A stretch of 64,000 nt of DNA from Siphonodentalium dalli (Eukaryota > Mollusca > Scaphopoda > Gadilida > Siphonodentaliidae), in NCBI GenBank assembly GCA_032622095.1, contig CP136069.1, positions 41,394,194 through 41,458,193 on the forward strand, read 5' to 3'. The notes below the pieces were generated by a model. The model ran no database searches. It had not been told where the DNA came from and saw only the letters and a program-made list of their open reading frames with translations. The position numbers were made by a program, and so were the translations under genes. Shown here piece after piece: positions 1 to 12,300 of the stretch. The stretch's first letter is position 1, and every line of letters begins with the position of its first letter.

Positions 1-164
1 ATGTTCATATAATAAGTTCAATAAATGGCCATTCTATTAATAATCTTTTCATTCTGTCAGTCATCTGCTTATATTTCCTGAACATCCCACAGATGAATAA
101 TAGACCATTCCAATGTATACTTTAATAAATGAATGGAAGAATCCATTTTGTAAAGAAAGGTTAA
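1..164 (-). repeat. Family C MITE, partial
   Basis: Reads as the reverse of family C: ATGTTCATATAATAAGTTCA at the left edge, then the CCATTCCAATGTATACTTTA block and aaaggTTAA at 161-164. The left part lies outside the window. Confidence 0.8.
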
Positions 165-920
165 TCTACACCCTACAAGGGTTTCCCTGTATTGGAATAC
201 AGATTGTCATTTAGACGGAGAAATATGAACAGTCGTGATTTCAATATAAATTATGATCGTTAAGCGTCATTACACACAGGTGGGTGGTTATTATGTGTCA
301 AATATGTCAACGAAGTATAAAACCTTTAATACATTCATGATTCCTATCACTTATTAGTGAATACCCTTTAGTGTTGTGGAGTGTCTGCTTTCACAACTGA
401 ATCGATCGAAGTGAAATCTTTTGATCAAATAGTTCTATTTGGATTACAAAGTATACACAATACGTTCATTGTTAAACGGTGATAAGTTGAATAAAAATTT
501 TGAGCCATACTAATTTTGTGTTGAATGATCGAGTTCTTTTATATCTGATAATTATGTACTTAATACTTAATACATTTATTATTTGTTAAGTGATCCACAA
601 TCCATGGTTCCTGTCTGGTATTGACTCTAGTTTCAGGTCATGTGTTCTTACTAATAATACATAGTTGATATACATGTAACTGTGTTGCCTTTTAGTTTAT
701 TATGATTGTGCTCTTGACAAATTGGTACCATCAGTATGTTAACCTTCCTGATGCCCGAAGCATCCAGATTGGCCATCAATAGTAGGAGTAGTTAGCATTT
801 TGTCTAAGAAGAGACAGTATTAGATGGAAAACTTCTAACTTCAAGCAGCAACGGACTATATTAATTTATAATGAACCCAAGTTGTGTAAGATGTCGACTG
901 ACATTCTGGTGGCTCATTAA
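165..920. other. Unassigned AT-rich sequence
   Basis: No convincing exon, repeat copy or RNA gene recognised. The missing first exon of the gene could lie here or further upstream, but I found no open segment with suitable splice sites and phase. Confidence 0.4.
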
Positions 921-1144
921 AATTGTTCTGGCTCTTATTTAAGTATGTGAATCAGCCACATGGGTAGGGACAGCATTCTTGGGTGGTGTGAGATAGGAAA
1001 TTCTCCCACCCCCTACACACTTTAGCACAGGTAGCCCGTGTGGGATAGCAGGGTGAGATTTCCCTGTCTCACCCAACATGTGACCAGCTGTCTCACCCTA
1101 CCCACGTGACTGATTTACCTATTTAATTAAGAGCTAGAATAATT
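921..1144. mobile_element. MITE with ~45-bp inverted ends
   Basis: The left end (AATTGTTCTGGCTCTTATTT...) and the reverse complement of the right end (AATTATTCTAGCTCTTAATT...) match for about 45 bp with a few mismatches, both running into CACATGGGTAGGG / CACGTGGGTAGGG. No clear target duplication. Single copy in this window. Confidence 0.6.
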
Positions 1145-1901
1145 TAACAATCCGTCATCATGTTTTATGTCAACTAAAACAATGGCGACCTACCAGTTAC
1201 GCTTCATGTTTCAAGAAATAAATACGGACGAATTCGTGGACGCTAATACAAATGGAGATAACCCTCCAACATGTTAATCATGAAGAACCTTCAACATAAC
1301 CTCACTTGCAGACACAGAGTTGCATAACATGCAATATAAACGACTAATTTGCAAAAATATTCCATCAAACGGAAGGCCTCAAGCGAAACTTACACCACTT
1401 GCACACCTCCTAACAGGTAAACAATAGCTGCTTCACCAATGACGAACGAAATAGTTACACATTCGAACAGTTGTCATCGTTGCAATAAATCGTTGAACGC
1501 GTCTAACTAACATTTGTCTGTCATATATACACATGTTTCCTTTTCTAATTGTACCGCTATGGACATTTCCCATGACAAACACGATTAGTCCAGTTGTATA
1601 TACTTCATATCAATAAGCATTTCTCGGAATCTATGCAGGTGCAACGATGTGACGTATTCATGTCGATTTCACAAGACCATGTCGATTTCACTCTAACGTA
1701 TTAACCCTGCGCGTATGGAGAACGCGCTTCTATTTGATTTTACAGTATATACCTTTGGTATATACCGAAATCATCCCAAATAACCACGAATATCGCATCA
1801 GATTTCTCCCCAGATATACCGTTACGAAGCTACTGGAATGTGCCAAAAATTGGTGTAAAACAAAACAATCAGAATGAGGCTCTTGGGTTGGGAGAAAAAT
1901 G
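1145..1901. other. Unassigned; short Kozak-like ORF at 1182-1277
   Basis: AACAATGG at 1179-1186 opens a 31-codon frame that ends TAA at 1277 without a splice donor in frame that I can justify. The rest shows nothing recognisable. Slightly richer in CG dinucleotides than the surroundings, so it could be a promoter region; that is speculation. Confidence 0.25.
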
Positions 1902-2050
1902 ATCCATCATGACCTGGGATGTGAGCATGGAAAAATATCACCCTCGGGGCCAGATATTTGGTCCGGACACTTTGCAAGCCTCGTGTCAGGCCCAAATATC
2001 TGGCCCCTCGGGTGAGATTTTTCCATCCCACACCCCAGGTCATGATGGAT
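1902..2050. repeat. Foldback element
   Basis: Left arm ATCCATCATGACCTGGG and an imperfect GATGGAAAAAT...GGGGCCAGATATTTGG stretch recur inverted, ending CATGATGGAT at 2050. Arms of about 60 bp around a ~30-bp loop. Only copy here. Confidence 0.7.
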
Positions 2051-2219
2051 AATATTAATCTCACATAGCTATCTCTCATGGGCTGCATGTGCTAATATTT
2101 GTAGGGGGTGGCAGAATTGTTTTACCATTGCAGGGAAACAGTTTTATAGTTTGGGTGCTTGACAGGCAAAATTTGAAGTTTATCAATCTAAATCTCCCAA
2201 TTATACCAAGTTTCACATC

Positions 2220-2487
2220 TTAACCCTTAGATGACTGGAGCTTTGAAAATTTTGCAAAAACCCTGTGTCAATGCATTCTCTTATATATGCAAGTCGCCCA
2301 TAAGGAGCCTCACATACATGTATGTAAGAGAATGCATTGCCCTAACAATATTTAACTTGACCTTGTAAGCCAGTGAATTCTCTTATATATGTGAGGCTCC
2401 CTATGGGAGACTCGCGTATATAAGAGAATGCACTGGCACATGATCTTTAATGCTGCACCATCGCAGCTCCTGTCTTGAAAGGATTAA
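2220..2487 (+). mobile_element. Family B MITE
   Basis: Starts TTAACCCTTAGATGACTGGA and ends TTGAAAGGATTAA. Two hairpin modules (arms CATTCTCTTATATATG / TATATAAGAGAATGCA) are separated by the family B spacer with AACTTGACCTTGTAAG. Bounded by TTAA on both sides. Confidence 0.85.
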
Positions 2488-3120
2488 CCCTTAGATTACT
2501 GAACAGATTCTTCCATTTAGTTTTAAAAGTATAAAGGTGAATGGGCCTTTCCTTCTATGAATGTTCAGATACTATGAATAAAAGACAGGCAGAGATCACC
2601 ACATGTATTAACCCTTTACCCAACAGAACGGCCCTGTGCCAATGCATTCTCTTATATATGCGAGTCGACCATAGGTCGCCTCGCATATATAAGAGAATGC
2701 ATCGGCTTAACACATTAAAAATTATAAAATTGTTAAAGAATGTAAGAAAAATTGTAATAAGTGTTAAAAAAAGATTTTTTTTAGGCCAATGCATTCTCTT
2801 ATATATGCGAGGCGACCTATGGTCGACTCGCATATATAAGAGAATGCATTGGCACAGGGCATAACTATAACTATCACAATGTGGTCAAGGAGCCGGTTCC
2901 AATGATATCCATATTTGTATGGTTCTATTGAGACAGACCGAAGATATTTTAGGCTGTTGAAGCTTTATTTGGCCGGTTTTGGCCGGTTTGTTGGGTAAAG
3001 GGTTAATTTATAAGGTTTTGTTTATTTTTTTAGCTGCATGAACATCCTTCAGATAAATCAATAGGAATCAAAATCAAGTAACTAATCATCAGTGAGAGTT
3101 CAGTTATCTCAAAGGGTTAA
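2484..3120. mobile_element. Family C-like remnant interrupted by family A
   Basis: Begins TTAACCCTTAGATTACTGAA with the TTCCATTTAGTTTTAAAAGT block of family C and is interrupted at a TTAA by the A copy at 2608-3006. The part after A is poorly conserved and ends in AAAGGGTTAA at 3120. Confidence 0.5.
2608..3006 (+). mobile_element. Family A MITE, full length
   Basis: Reference copy for family A. Starts TTAACCCTTTACCCAACA and ends TGTTGGGTAAAGGGTTAA (14-bp inverted ends inside TTAA). Internal order: hairpin 1 (CCAATGCATTCTCTTATATA arms, centre GTCGACCATAGGTCGC), an AT spacer with AAAATTGTTAAAGAATG, hairpin 2, then a GGAGCCGGTTCCAATGATAT tail and GGCCGGTTTTGGCCGG. TTAA ends with a CCCT start fit piggyBac-type MITEs. 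No transposase. Confidence 0.9.
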
Positions 3121-3121
3121 T

Positions 3122-3404
3122 TTAATCCTTTCTTTACTAAATGGATTCTTCTATTCAGTTATAAAAGTATACATTGGAATGGTCTATTATTCATTTGGAG
3201 GGGTGTTCAGTCAAATGAGCATATGAGACAGACAGACGAAATGTTAATACAAGTGCAGAAGGATCCCAATTAATTTGTGGGAAATGTTCAGATAAAAAGG
3301 TCCACAAAATGGCTTACATGTATGGCATAAAATATCTGAAATATGATTCTGAACATTTCCTGAGGGAACTACTCATCAATGTGTATTTAGTAAACAAAGG
3401 GCTA
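3122..3404 (+). mobile_element. Family C MITE
   Basis: TTAATCCTTTCTTTACTAAA start, GTATACATTGGAATGGTCTA block, GTGTTCAG, then ...GAACATTTCC, GGGAACTACTCATCAATG and TATTTAGTAAACAAAGGGCTAA. The terminal TTAA is mutated. Confidence 0.75.
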
Positions 3405-3460
3405 ATGGATTCTTGGCCAAAGAAGATAGAAAAATCTGCTTCCTGAAGTGTCTTTCATCA

Positions 3461-3609
3461 AGCCTGAGTTTAGTGTGCCTGTCATGTGCAGAATTAGGTT
3501 CCCAGAGGGTGAATTCAGTGATGCTAGCCCACTGTGCAGGATAGTATCACTAAATTCACCCTCTGGGGACCTCATTCTGCAAATGACAGGCACACTAAAC
3601 TCATGCCTG
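3461..3609. repeat. Family F foldback
   Basis: Reference hairpin for family F. Arms AGCCTGAGTTTAGTGTGCCT and AGGTTCCCAGAGGGTGAATT recur inverted as GGGGACCTCATTCTGC...AGGCACACTAAACTCATGCC. Short loop around GATGCTAGCCCACTGTGC. Confidence 0.85.
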
Positions 3610-4195
3610 CTTGTCGTCAGATATACTAGTAACCACTTCGGCCTAGGGTTATAGCAAGAACTATTTTAAAACTGATTGCCCTGGAATTTTCAAAAATATA
3701 TTTGAGGGCCTTCATGTTTGCATGGCAGATCTTGAGAATGTACTAGTATTTGAGTAATTACTTGTTGTAAGGCCGTTCATTTTATAATGAACACCAATAG
3801 TAAATTTAGTTTGTTGCTTGCCAGTCGTCTACTGACATAAATCTTTTAAAGAATCTCACTAAGTGTCATAACTTATTATGCCTCACACCTCTTACCTTGT
3901 GAACATGTTTATGAGGGGTTTCCAGGGGCTTACACAGTGACCGCCGTGTTACTATATGAGCAGTCCTTTGATGACTGTTTACCGATACTCAATATATATG
4001 TGAATATATTGATCACAAACACAGTTTATTGACATTGCATGGCCATTTTATTGGACTTATTGAATGAGCTACCTGAAGGCTTCCAGCTTACTTGATAAGA
4101 TCACCTACACATTCATACTTTCTGTTTTCTCAATAAATATTGTATCAATTATGTTCATATTTTCATTAATCATTATAGCATTGTTATTGGTTTAA
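3610..4195. other. Unassigned intronic or upstream sequence
   Basis: No gene or repeat copy recognised. AT-rich and unique within the window by eye. Confidence 0.4.
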
Positions 4196-4199
4196 GAAT

Positions 4200-4386
4200 T
4201 TTCGTTACAGGGGAGGGACAGGGGTCAGGTTTGCATAGGTACCGCACAACCGGTTACTTGGGGGTGGCAGTAAGACAGTCTAGCCTGACAATGCCACCCC
4301 TCAAATGCACAATACAATATCTGTAAAACGTATTATGTATTAATATGTGTATATTGAAATAAAATATCCTATCCTATCCTATCCTT
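4200..4386 (+). repeat. Possible non-LTR element 3' end with (TATCC)n tail
   Basis: A short segment ending TTGAAATAAAATATCCTATCC followed by four further ATCCT repeats. A 3' microsatellite tail after an AATAAA-like word is typical of CR1/L2-type LINE 3' ends. There is no reverse transcriptase sequence, so this is only a candidate. A GGGGTGGCA / TGCCACCCC pair lies inside it. Confidence 0.35.
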
Positions 4387-4440
4387 GAATATCCTGCTTG
4401 AGTTAACCCTTTTGATAACTGAGCACTCATCGATGAGTAG

Positions 4441-4553
4441 TTACTATGTCTGCAAATAGTGTGTCTGTCATTTGCTGAATGAGGTCCCCAGAGGTTGAAT
4501 TAAGAGACGCTAGCATCACCAAATTCACCCTCTAGGGACCTCATTCTGCTTAG
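4441..4553. repeat. Family F foldback, short copy
   Basis: TGCTGAATGAGGTCCCCAGA arm with its inverse CTAGGGACCTCATTCTGC, and a shortened loop. Diverged from the reference copy. Confidence 0.75.
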
Positions 4554-5345
4554 GTAGCAATACACGATTTCCAGCAATTTTGACCAATCTTGGAGGGTGT
4601 ACTGTACTTCAAATCAATGCTGAGCGATTATCTTTGGCATAGGTCCCATCAAGCATGTTTTAATTTTGACAGTACTCATATGTCTGTACTTTAGCTTCGT
4701 TGTAAAATTTGTCATTGAGTTATGCCTCTTGGTTTGCACATACAAAAAGCTAAATTTTACCCATTTTTTTACTCAAATTGACCATTTTCAACCCAAAAAC
4801 AGACCATGACAGAGCGAATGTCAGCAAATAAGCTTCTTCCATGTGATAGAGCTCAGAAATATTTGAAATAGAAAAAAATTTATTGTATCAATTTGAAAAA
4901 AATGTCTTGCAAGCGCAGATCACAGAATTCAGGGGAGAGAAATCGGGCTATTTTCCTGTAACCAATAACACCGAGTTGGCCTTCACTGAATACGAAAATC
5001 CTGTTGCGTATCCAAATTTTAAACTTTTTTTGAGAACTTTTCCAGTTTTGTAAAATAATTAAACCTTCAGACCAGTAATGACATATTTAACACAGGCTAC
5101 ACTGGCTGTTATGCCCCCCAGATACTTATTTTACTATTTTTTAGACCCCCTACAACCCGTGAAATCGTGTACTGTTACCTTAGGCCTCATCTTCTGTGAA
5201 ATATCTATAGTCTCAATTAACAATGTATTAGTGACTTTTTCCCTTCTTTATCACATAATTTGCAGAAGTTAAAATGCATAATCAAGGTGACTAATGGGTG
5301 AACATCACCATCTTCAACGGGGGAACTTCAATTTGATCCTAGGTC
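4554..5345. other. Unassigned sequence
   Basis: No gene or clear repeat recognised. The part from about 5180 (TAGGCCTCATCTTCTG) to the next foldback resembles flanks of other family F copies, so F is probably part of a larger composite element. Confidence 0.35.
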
Positions 5346-5445
5346 TCCCATAGCAGTGGAGGACTAAGCAGAATGAGGTCCCCAGAGGGTGAATTTGGCG
5401 GGCTACATCACTAAATTCACCCTCTGGGGACCTCATTCTGAAATT
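5346..5445. repeat. Family F foldback
   Basis: AGAATGAGGTCCCCAGAGGG and its inverse flank a very short loop (GGCGGGCTACATC). Preceded by the TAGGTCTCCCATAGCAG flank seen in other composite copies. Confidence 0.8.
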
Positions 5446-5587
5446 TCATAGTCTAAATTCTGGCTTGTTTTGATAATTGAGCACTCATCCATGAGTAGTC
5501 ACTAATTCCTATTGATTCAATTACAGGGATTTTCAGCTCATATATTAAAAAGTTCAACAGACAACCTCATACTGATTCTTGAACTAG

Positions 5588-5690
5588 AACCATAGGGAGC
5601 CTCACATATATAAGAGAATGCATTGGCATTACAATATTTACCTTGACCTTGCATTCTCTTATATATGCGAGGCTCACCTATTCGGTGATG
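5588..5690 (+). mobile_element. Family B MITE fragment
   Basis: Internal part only: second half of hairpin 1, spacer ATTTACCTTGACCTTG, first half of hairpin 2. Both TTAA ends are missing. Confidence 0.75.
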
Positions 5691-5795
5691 AGGGAGGTGC
5701 TTAGAACACAGAATTTTTAGTTATTTAGCCAGATAATTAATTCAGTCATCAAGGATTCAACATGAGCTTTTCTTTCACATCTGCATGTCAGGCAA

Positions 5796-6232
5796 GACTG
5801 AGTTTAGTGTGCCTGTAATTTGTAGAATGAGGTCCCCAGAGGGTGAATTTAAGGACGCTATCCCGCATAGTGGGCTAGCATCACTAAATTCACCATCTGG
5901 GGACCTCATTATGCATAGGCCTCATCTTCTCTGGAAAGTTTCTTTATTATAAAATTTCTACTAGAAACTTCTTCACATAGATTCTATTTCTTTTTTAGTT
6001 TAGTTTCTCTATATTCCCAAATTGGCAGATGACACATTGCATAATCAAGGTTCCCAATGGGTTTACATCACAATATTCACCATTTGGGAAATTCAGTCTG
6101 AGTCTATGCAGAATGAGAATCCCAGGGGGTGAATTTAGTGATGCTAGCCCGCTATATGGGATAGCGTCACTAAATTCACCCTCTGGGGACCTCATTCTAC
6201 AAATGACAGGCACACTAAACTCAGACTTGATG
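5796..6232. repeat. Family F composite with two hairpins
   Basis: Two F foldbacks (about 5800-5920 and 6105-6232) flank a shared stretch with CTCATCTTCTCTGGAAAGTT and a CCATTTGGGAA inverted pair. Both hairpins carry the GTGTGCCTGT / ACAGGCACAC outer arm. Ends 78 bp before exon a. Confidence 0.75.
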
Positions 6233-6309
6233 TCAGGTCATAATAATTATCAGTGTGTAACAATAACCAATCAAATAATCCCTATCAAAAACATTTTTTT
6301 TTTCTGCAG

Positions 6310-6379
6310 AAACCTGATCCGGAATGTGAAATTGGGTCATGGTCTCTTTGACTTGATAAAGAAGCAGAGAATATCAAAG
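6310..6379 (+). CDS. CCDC60: CCDC60 exon a (first visible)
   Basis: Acceptor tttctgcag before 6310 and donor AAG|GTAAGT after 6379. One base completes a codon from a missing upstream exon. It then encodes 23 residues beginning NLIRNVKLGHGLFDLI, resembling the N-terminal block of CCDC60. It ends in phase 0. Confidence 0.8.
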
Positions 6380-9300
6380 GTAAGTTTGAATCTCTTCTTT
6401 CTATGTTTGACAAGCATTGGTGCTTGAATTGCTACTGAAAATATGGTATATTATTTCTAAGTCCTCGTAATTAATGCCAGTTTGTGCTCCATTGTACACC
6501 TTATAATATTTGCTATTGAATTTTTCCTGGTATTAATACAGGTTGATAAATACCTGAAATTATATGTCACAGAATGACGTATTGAAGTCATAAAAAATAC
6601 AAGTTCAAACAATGTGTGGGCAGGGCCCCATATAAAAATGGTGCCATTTGCCTTCATCGGTATCCTGGAATCGGAATTGAAAACGTCTGGAAAAAGTATA
6701 TTGCGTTATCTTAACATGAAACTATTATAAAACTTCATGCACTTCTTTCTCTTTTAACCCTTTACCCAACAGAACGACCCTGTGCCAATGCATTCTCTTA
6801 TATATGCGAGTCGACCATAGGTCGCCTCGCATATATAAGAGAATGCATTGGCTTAACACATTAAAAATTATAAAATTGTTAAAGAATGTAAGAAAAAATG
6901 GTAAAAAGTGTTAAAAAAAAATTTGTTTTTAGGCCAATGCATTCTCTTATATATGCGAGGCGACCTATGGTCGACTCGCATATATAAGAGAATGCATTGG
7001 CACAGGGCATAACTGTAACTATCACAATGTGGTCAAAGAGCCGGTTCCAATGATATCCATATTTGTATGGTTCTATTGAGACAGACCGAAGATATTTTAG
7101 GCTGTTGAAGCTTTAACCCTTTACCCAACAAACCGGCCAAAACCGGCCAAATAAAGCTTCAACAGCCTAAAATATCTTCGGTCTGTCTCAATAGAACCAT
7201 ACAAATATGGATATCATTGGAACCGGCTCCTTGACCACATTGTGATAGTTACAGTTATGCCCTGTGCCAATGCATTATCTTATATATGCGAGTCGGCCAT
7301 AGGTCGCCTCGCATATATAAGAGAATTTGCATTGGCCTAAAAAAAATCTTTTTTTAACACTTTTTACCATTTTTTCTTACATTCTTTAACAATTTTATAA
7401 TTTTTAATGTGTTAAGCCAATGCATTCTCTTATATATGCGAGGCGACCTATGGTCGACTCGCATATATAAGAGAATGCATTGGCACAGGGCCGTTCTGTT
7501 GGGTAAAGGGTTAATCATCTAAATTAAGTAGAACCATAAACGTTTCAGAGTGAAAGCAGCTCTAGATTTTCTAGATAATCTACTGGTGCAATTTTCACTA
7601 GACCTCTGATTAAAAAAATTTAATTGGCACCAACGAAACAATCTCTAATTTATCAAAAAATGTAAGAAACAAAACACTTATATTGAGTGCTATATCGATG
7701 AATTTGTTCAGAAATCTTCTGCGTATGTATGTTTTGAGATACCTCTTAACAAATTATATATACATAATATTGGGGTTTGAACTATGAGAGCTTTCCAGTG
7801 AATGGCAACAAGCCATATTTCTGACTAAATCCTGAAAAGTTACCCATAATTCTGCTGTGGTTAAGGAGTTGATTATTTAGGGCATTACTGTACATGCTGC
7901 CAATTTAGTACAATTATAGAAACTGTTTGACTATGATTATTTATTCATAACTCAATATAATATTTTTTTAACATAATTAATTTGTTCAAACAATGAGTTA
8001 TTGGAGACAGCATAATCAGAAAAGGCTGTCTTCCTGCTGTATGAAGATTTTATTATTGAATATGGTAAATGAATGTTTGTTACTACTTTTAACACTTCTA
8101 TGACGGAAGCCTCCTGAAATTTTGCGAAAACCCTGTGCCAATGCATTCTCTTATATATGCGAGTCTCCCATAGGTAGCCTTGCATATATAAGAGAATAAA
8201 TACATTTGCCTAACAATATTTACCTTGACCTTTGTAAGCCAGTGCATTCTCTTATATATGTGAGGCTCCCTATGGGAGATTCGCATATATAAGAGAATGC
8301 ACTGGCATAAGATCTTTAACCCTTTACCCAACAAACCGGCAAAACCGGCCAAATAAAGCTTCAACAGCCTAAAATATCTTCGGTCTGTCTCAATAACACC
8401 ATACAAATATGGATATCATTGGAACCGGCTCCTTGACCACATTGTGATAGTTACAGTTATGCCCTGTGCCAATGCATTCTCTTATATATGCGAGTCGACC
8501 ATAGGTCGCCTCGCATATATAAGAGAATGCATTGGCCTAAAAAAATCTTTTTTTAACACTTTTTACCATTTTTTCTTACATTCTTTAACAATTTTAAATT
8601 TTTTTTAATGTGTTAAGCCAATGCATTCTCTTATATATGCGAGGCGACCTATGGTCGACTCGCATATATAAGAGAATGCATTGGCACAGGGCCATTCTGT
8701 TGGGTAAAGGGTTAATGCTGCACCAGCAGCTCCCGTTATGAAAGTGTTCATGAATACTGTTCAACTTGCAGCAAGCCGCAGCAGATGCTGAGATGAAGAG
8801 GAAATCTGACGCTGAACGTAATGCTTGGCAACCTGCCAAGTTTGCGGATTCATCTGACGATGAAACGGATGAAGAACTGACCAACGATGTTGACATATCC
8901 AGGTATTTTGCCGTATTTAGGTTTTTTATTAATTATGCAGTTATTTGCCAGTGAAAGACAACTTTTTTCACCACTGATAACAGACATAGCTTTTTGAACC
9001 CACAAGTTATGTATACTTTCAGTGGGTGGAGGAACATCAAAACATACCTAATCCTTTCATGACAAGAGCTGCGCTGGTGCAGCATTAAAGATACTGTGTC
9101 AGTGCATTCTCTTATATATGCGAATCTCCCATAGAGACTTGCATATATAAGAGAATGCATTGGCACAGGGTTTTTGCAAAAGTTCAGGAAGCTCCAGTCC
9201 TGAAAGGGTTGTGGACAAAGTCACAATTTTCCAGCCGAATTTGTTGATATAGCCCTGACAATTATTCTTACATATTGCCTTCAGTTTGAGATTGTTCAGT

Positions 9301-12300
9301 TCGTAGCAGTCAATTCTTTTTGACGCAGTAATTACTATGACTTCCATACAACTTTCTGGGGAACTTAACCCTTTCTATACTAAATGGATTCTCCAATTCA
9401 GTTATAATAGTATACATTGGAATGGTCTATTGTTCATTTAGAGGGATGTTCAGATTATAAAAAACAAAAAGACAGACAGACGAAAAGTTAAAACAAGTGC
9501 AGAATAATTCATATTCTTTGGTGGGAAATGTTCAGATAATAAGTTCAACAAACAACCTATTGTCGTTTGTTGAACTTATTATCAGAACATTTCCTAAAGG
9601 AACTACTTGCCAATGAGTATTAGTATAGATGTTTAACCCTCTCTATACTATATACAGTAATGCGCTAAATAATCGACTCCTTAGCTCTGTGAGAGCTTCC
9701 AATGAATGGCAACAAGCCATATTTATGACTAAATCCTGAAAAATTACCCATAATTCTGCTGTGGTTAAGGAGTCGGTTATTTAGGGCATTATTGTACTCA
9801 TTGACGAGTAGTTCCCTTAGAAATGTTCCGGTAATAAGTTCAACAACCATAGGTCATTTTTTTTAACTTATCACCTGAACATTCCCACCAATGTATAAGA
9901 ATCCTTCTTTACTTGTATTAACTTTATGTCTGCCTGCTATCTGCTCATTTTTCCTGAACACCCTCCAAATGAAGAATAAACCATTCCAATGTATACATTT
10001 ATAACTTGGTGGGAGAATCCATTTATTAACCCTTTGAGTGCCAGGGGCCGATCTCATCCACCCTAAACCTACAAAATAAGTCTGTTAAAGAATATAAGAA
10101 TAAATTATTAAAATTGTAAAAAATTGTAAAAAAAAAAAAAATGTTAGGCCAATGTATTCTCTTATATATGCGAGGCGACCTATGGTCGACTTGCATATAT
10201 AAGAGAATGCATTGGCACAGGGTATATGGGTTGATACAAAAATCGGGCCTGGCACTCAAAGGGTTAATTAAAGAAAGGGTTATACATGTACTTCCATAAA
10301 TTGAAAACAAGGCACTTAAATTGTTTAATTTAATGGGATACATTTAATTTGTGTACGTTTGTATTCAGAATATTTGGGAATAAGACGAGAAAATTGCACT
10401 GCTTTATAGCTTGAAAACACAGTACAGCTGCTTCCGTATTTATATAAGCTTATAGATCACATTATCAGCTATTGACATCTCTCTTCTCATTCATAAACCT
10501 AAATGTATTATCATTCCTATGGATTTCAGGGGATTTCTCAACCCAAACAGGTGAACATTGGATGGTAAATCAATATTTCCATTGGTTTGCATCCCTCAAG
10601 TGGAGCTCTTGGCAATTTCCATTGTTAATTTAGTAGCCATCATGAGTACTATGTCAGTGACATAAATGATAACATGTTATAAAACTTATACATGTATAGT
10701 GGAATCATATGTATAAAATTTATTTTCATTGCACCTATAAAAATTAATAGAACTCAGTACTACGAAACAGACTTAAAGCTAGAATGTCCGACATCAATTA
10801 TTACATAAGAGATATCATGAAATAAAGCAAAATATTCATGAACATTATCCAAGAAATCTCAAGAAATAATTGACATTTAACCCTTTAATGAAGTGAGCTG
10901 CACTTGTGCAGCATTAAAGATCATGTGCCAGTGCATTCTGTTATATATATCTCATTATCTCTCGCATATATAAGAGAATGCATTGGCTTACAAGGTCTTT
11001 AATGCTGCACCAGTGCATCTCCCGTCATCAAAGGGGTAAATATAAATTGTTTCTTGTATGGTACTTATCACATGTATCTTTCATGGAATAATACTGTTTA
11101 ACCATTTTTATACTAAATACTCATTTACGTCTGAGTATTTCCCTTTGGAAATGTTCATATAATAAATTCAAGTTTGTTTGTTGAAATTGAATTATTTTTC
11201 GTCTTTATTTCGTCTGCTTATATTTCTTGAAATCCCCTCAGACAATTCTAATGTGTATATACTTTAATAACTGAATGGAAGAAACCATTTTAAAAAAAAA
11301 GAAAAAAATTATGTGCACCATTTTCTGGCAGCCCCAAATTTTACCACCCATAGGTCTGCAGCTAGCTTTGAGCCTGATATTTAATTGCTGACCCTGGGGA
11401 ACCTTTCTCATGTGCTGAACATCAGCAGTAAAAACTTGGTGAATGCAAGCCATGGAAATGTTATTGTTCTGTTCAATTTGAATGGCAGGAATAGTACTTA
11501 TAACTATCCGCACTTCTATCATCTGATAATAGGTTTGGCTCTTTTTCAATTTTTCTGTTCTTTAAATTTGCGGCAATATGTGTTTAGCAATAATAATGCT
11601 GTGTGTTAGTTCTTTTATGTGGGCTCTTTTCAATATTTGCCACAATATGTGTTTATAGCAATGCTCTGTGTGTTTCTCGTCTGATTCGCTTTGTTTTAAA
11701 ACAGTTGTTATTTCTTAGCAACTCTGGAATAAAAACAGGCTTTTAAATTACAAAATTACTGCTAGAGCTAATGTTTTAAAATATCCCTCTAACTTATAAT
11801 AAAAATATATTTATTTATGTAAAAATAAATGTGTAAAAAATTCCATTTCAAACAAGGTATAGTCTCTTCATTGAGGTATTTCGTGACTCAAATATATCAT
11901 GTTTAGGCGACACCAATTTTTAGAGAAAAAAAGTAGATGCAGGAGGGAAAAAAATAAAAATAAAAAACATTGTCCCCCCAATTTAATTCAAGTAAATCGT
12001 GGAATTTTACATAAATTTAAAAAAAATGTTTTTGAATGAAATTCTGAACCAGACATTTCTCGTCATGAAATACATGAAAATATGGATCTGTAAATGATCA
12101 TAAGCAGAATCGGATGCGACAGCACATGAAAATCAGTACGCGTGTACAAAATTTTGGGAGAAAAAAGTTGTAGGAGGTGTTCGTAAACCAGACTTAAAAA
12201 TTGGTCTCGCCTTACTAGAATATACATAAAAAGTATAATAGGCTTTGTCAAAATGTCCATTGGACTATGGTTCATCTTTACTAGAATTTATTTAAGAAAT

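Larger units (their letters stand above)
9633..10282 (-). mobile_element. Family C MITE with nested E and D
   Basis: Shares its TTAA with the previous copy. The sequence after E (CTCATTGACGAGTAGTTCCC) through GGAGAATCCATTTA is reverse family C. E is inserted near one end (9655-9794) and D near the other (10026-10267), leaving AAAGAAAGGGTTA as the distal C end. Confidence 0.8.

Noticed and set aside
1182-1277. Short ORF with a good ATG context (31 codons) as the missing first exon
   Set aside because: Stops in frame, has no donor in a suitable phase, and shows no similarity to the expected N-terminus.
2541-2864. Recurrent proteins with YMRVDHRSPRIYKRMHW in many places and on both strands
   Set aside because: These are translations of the A/B hairpin module. 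They occur in inverted pairs and have no independent coding support.
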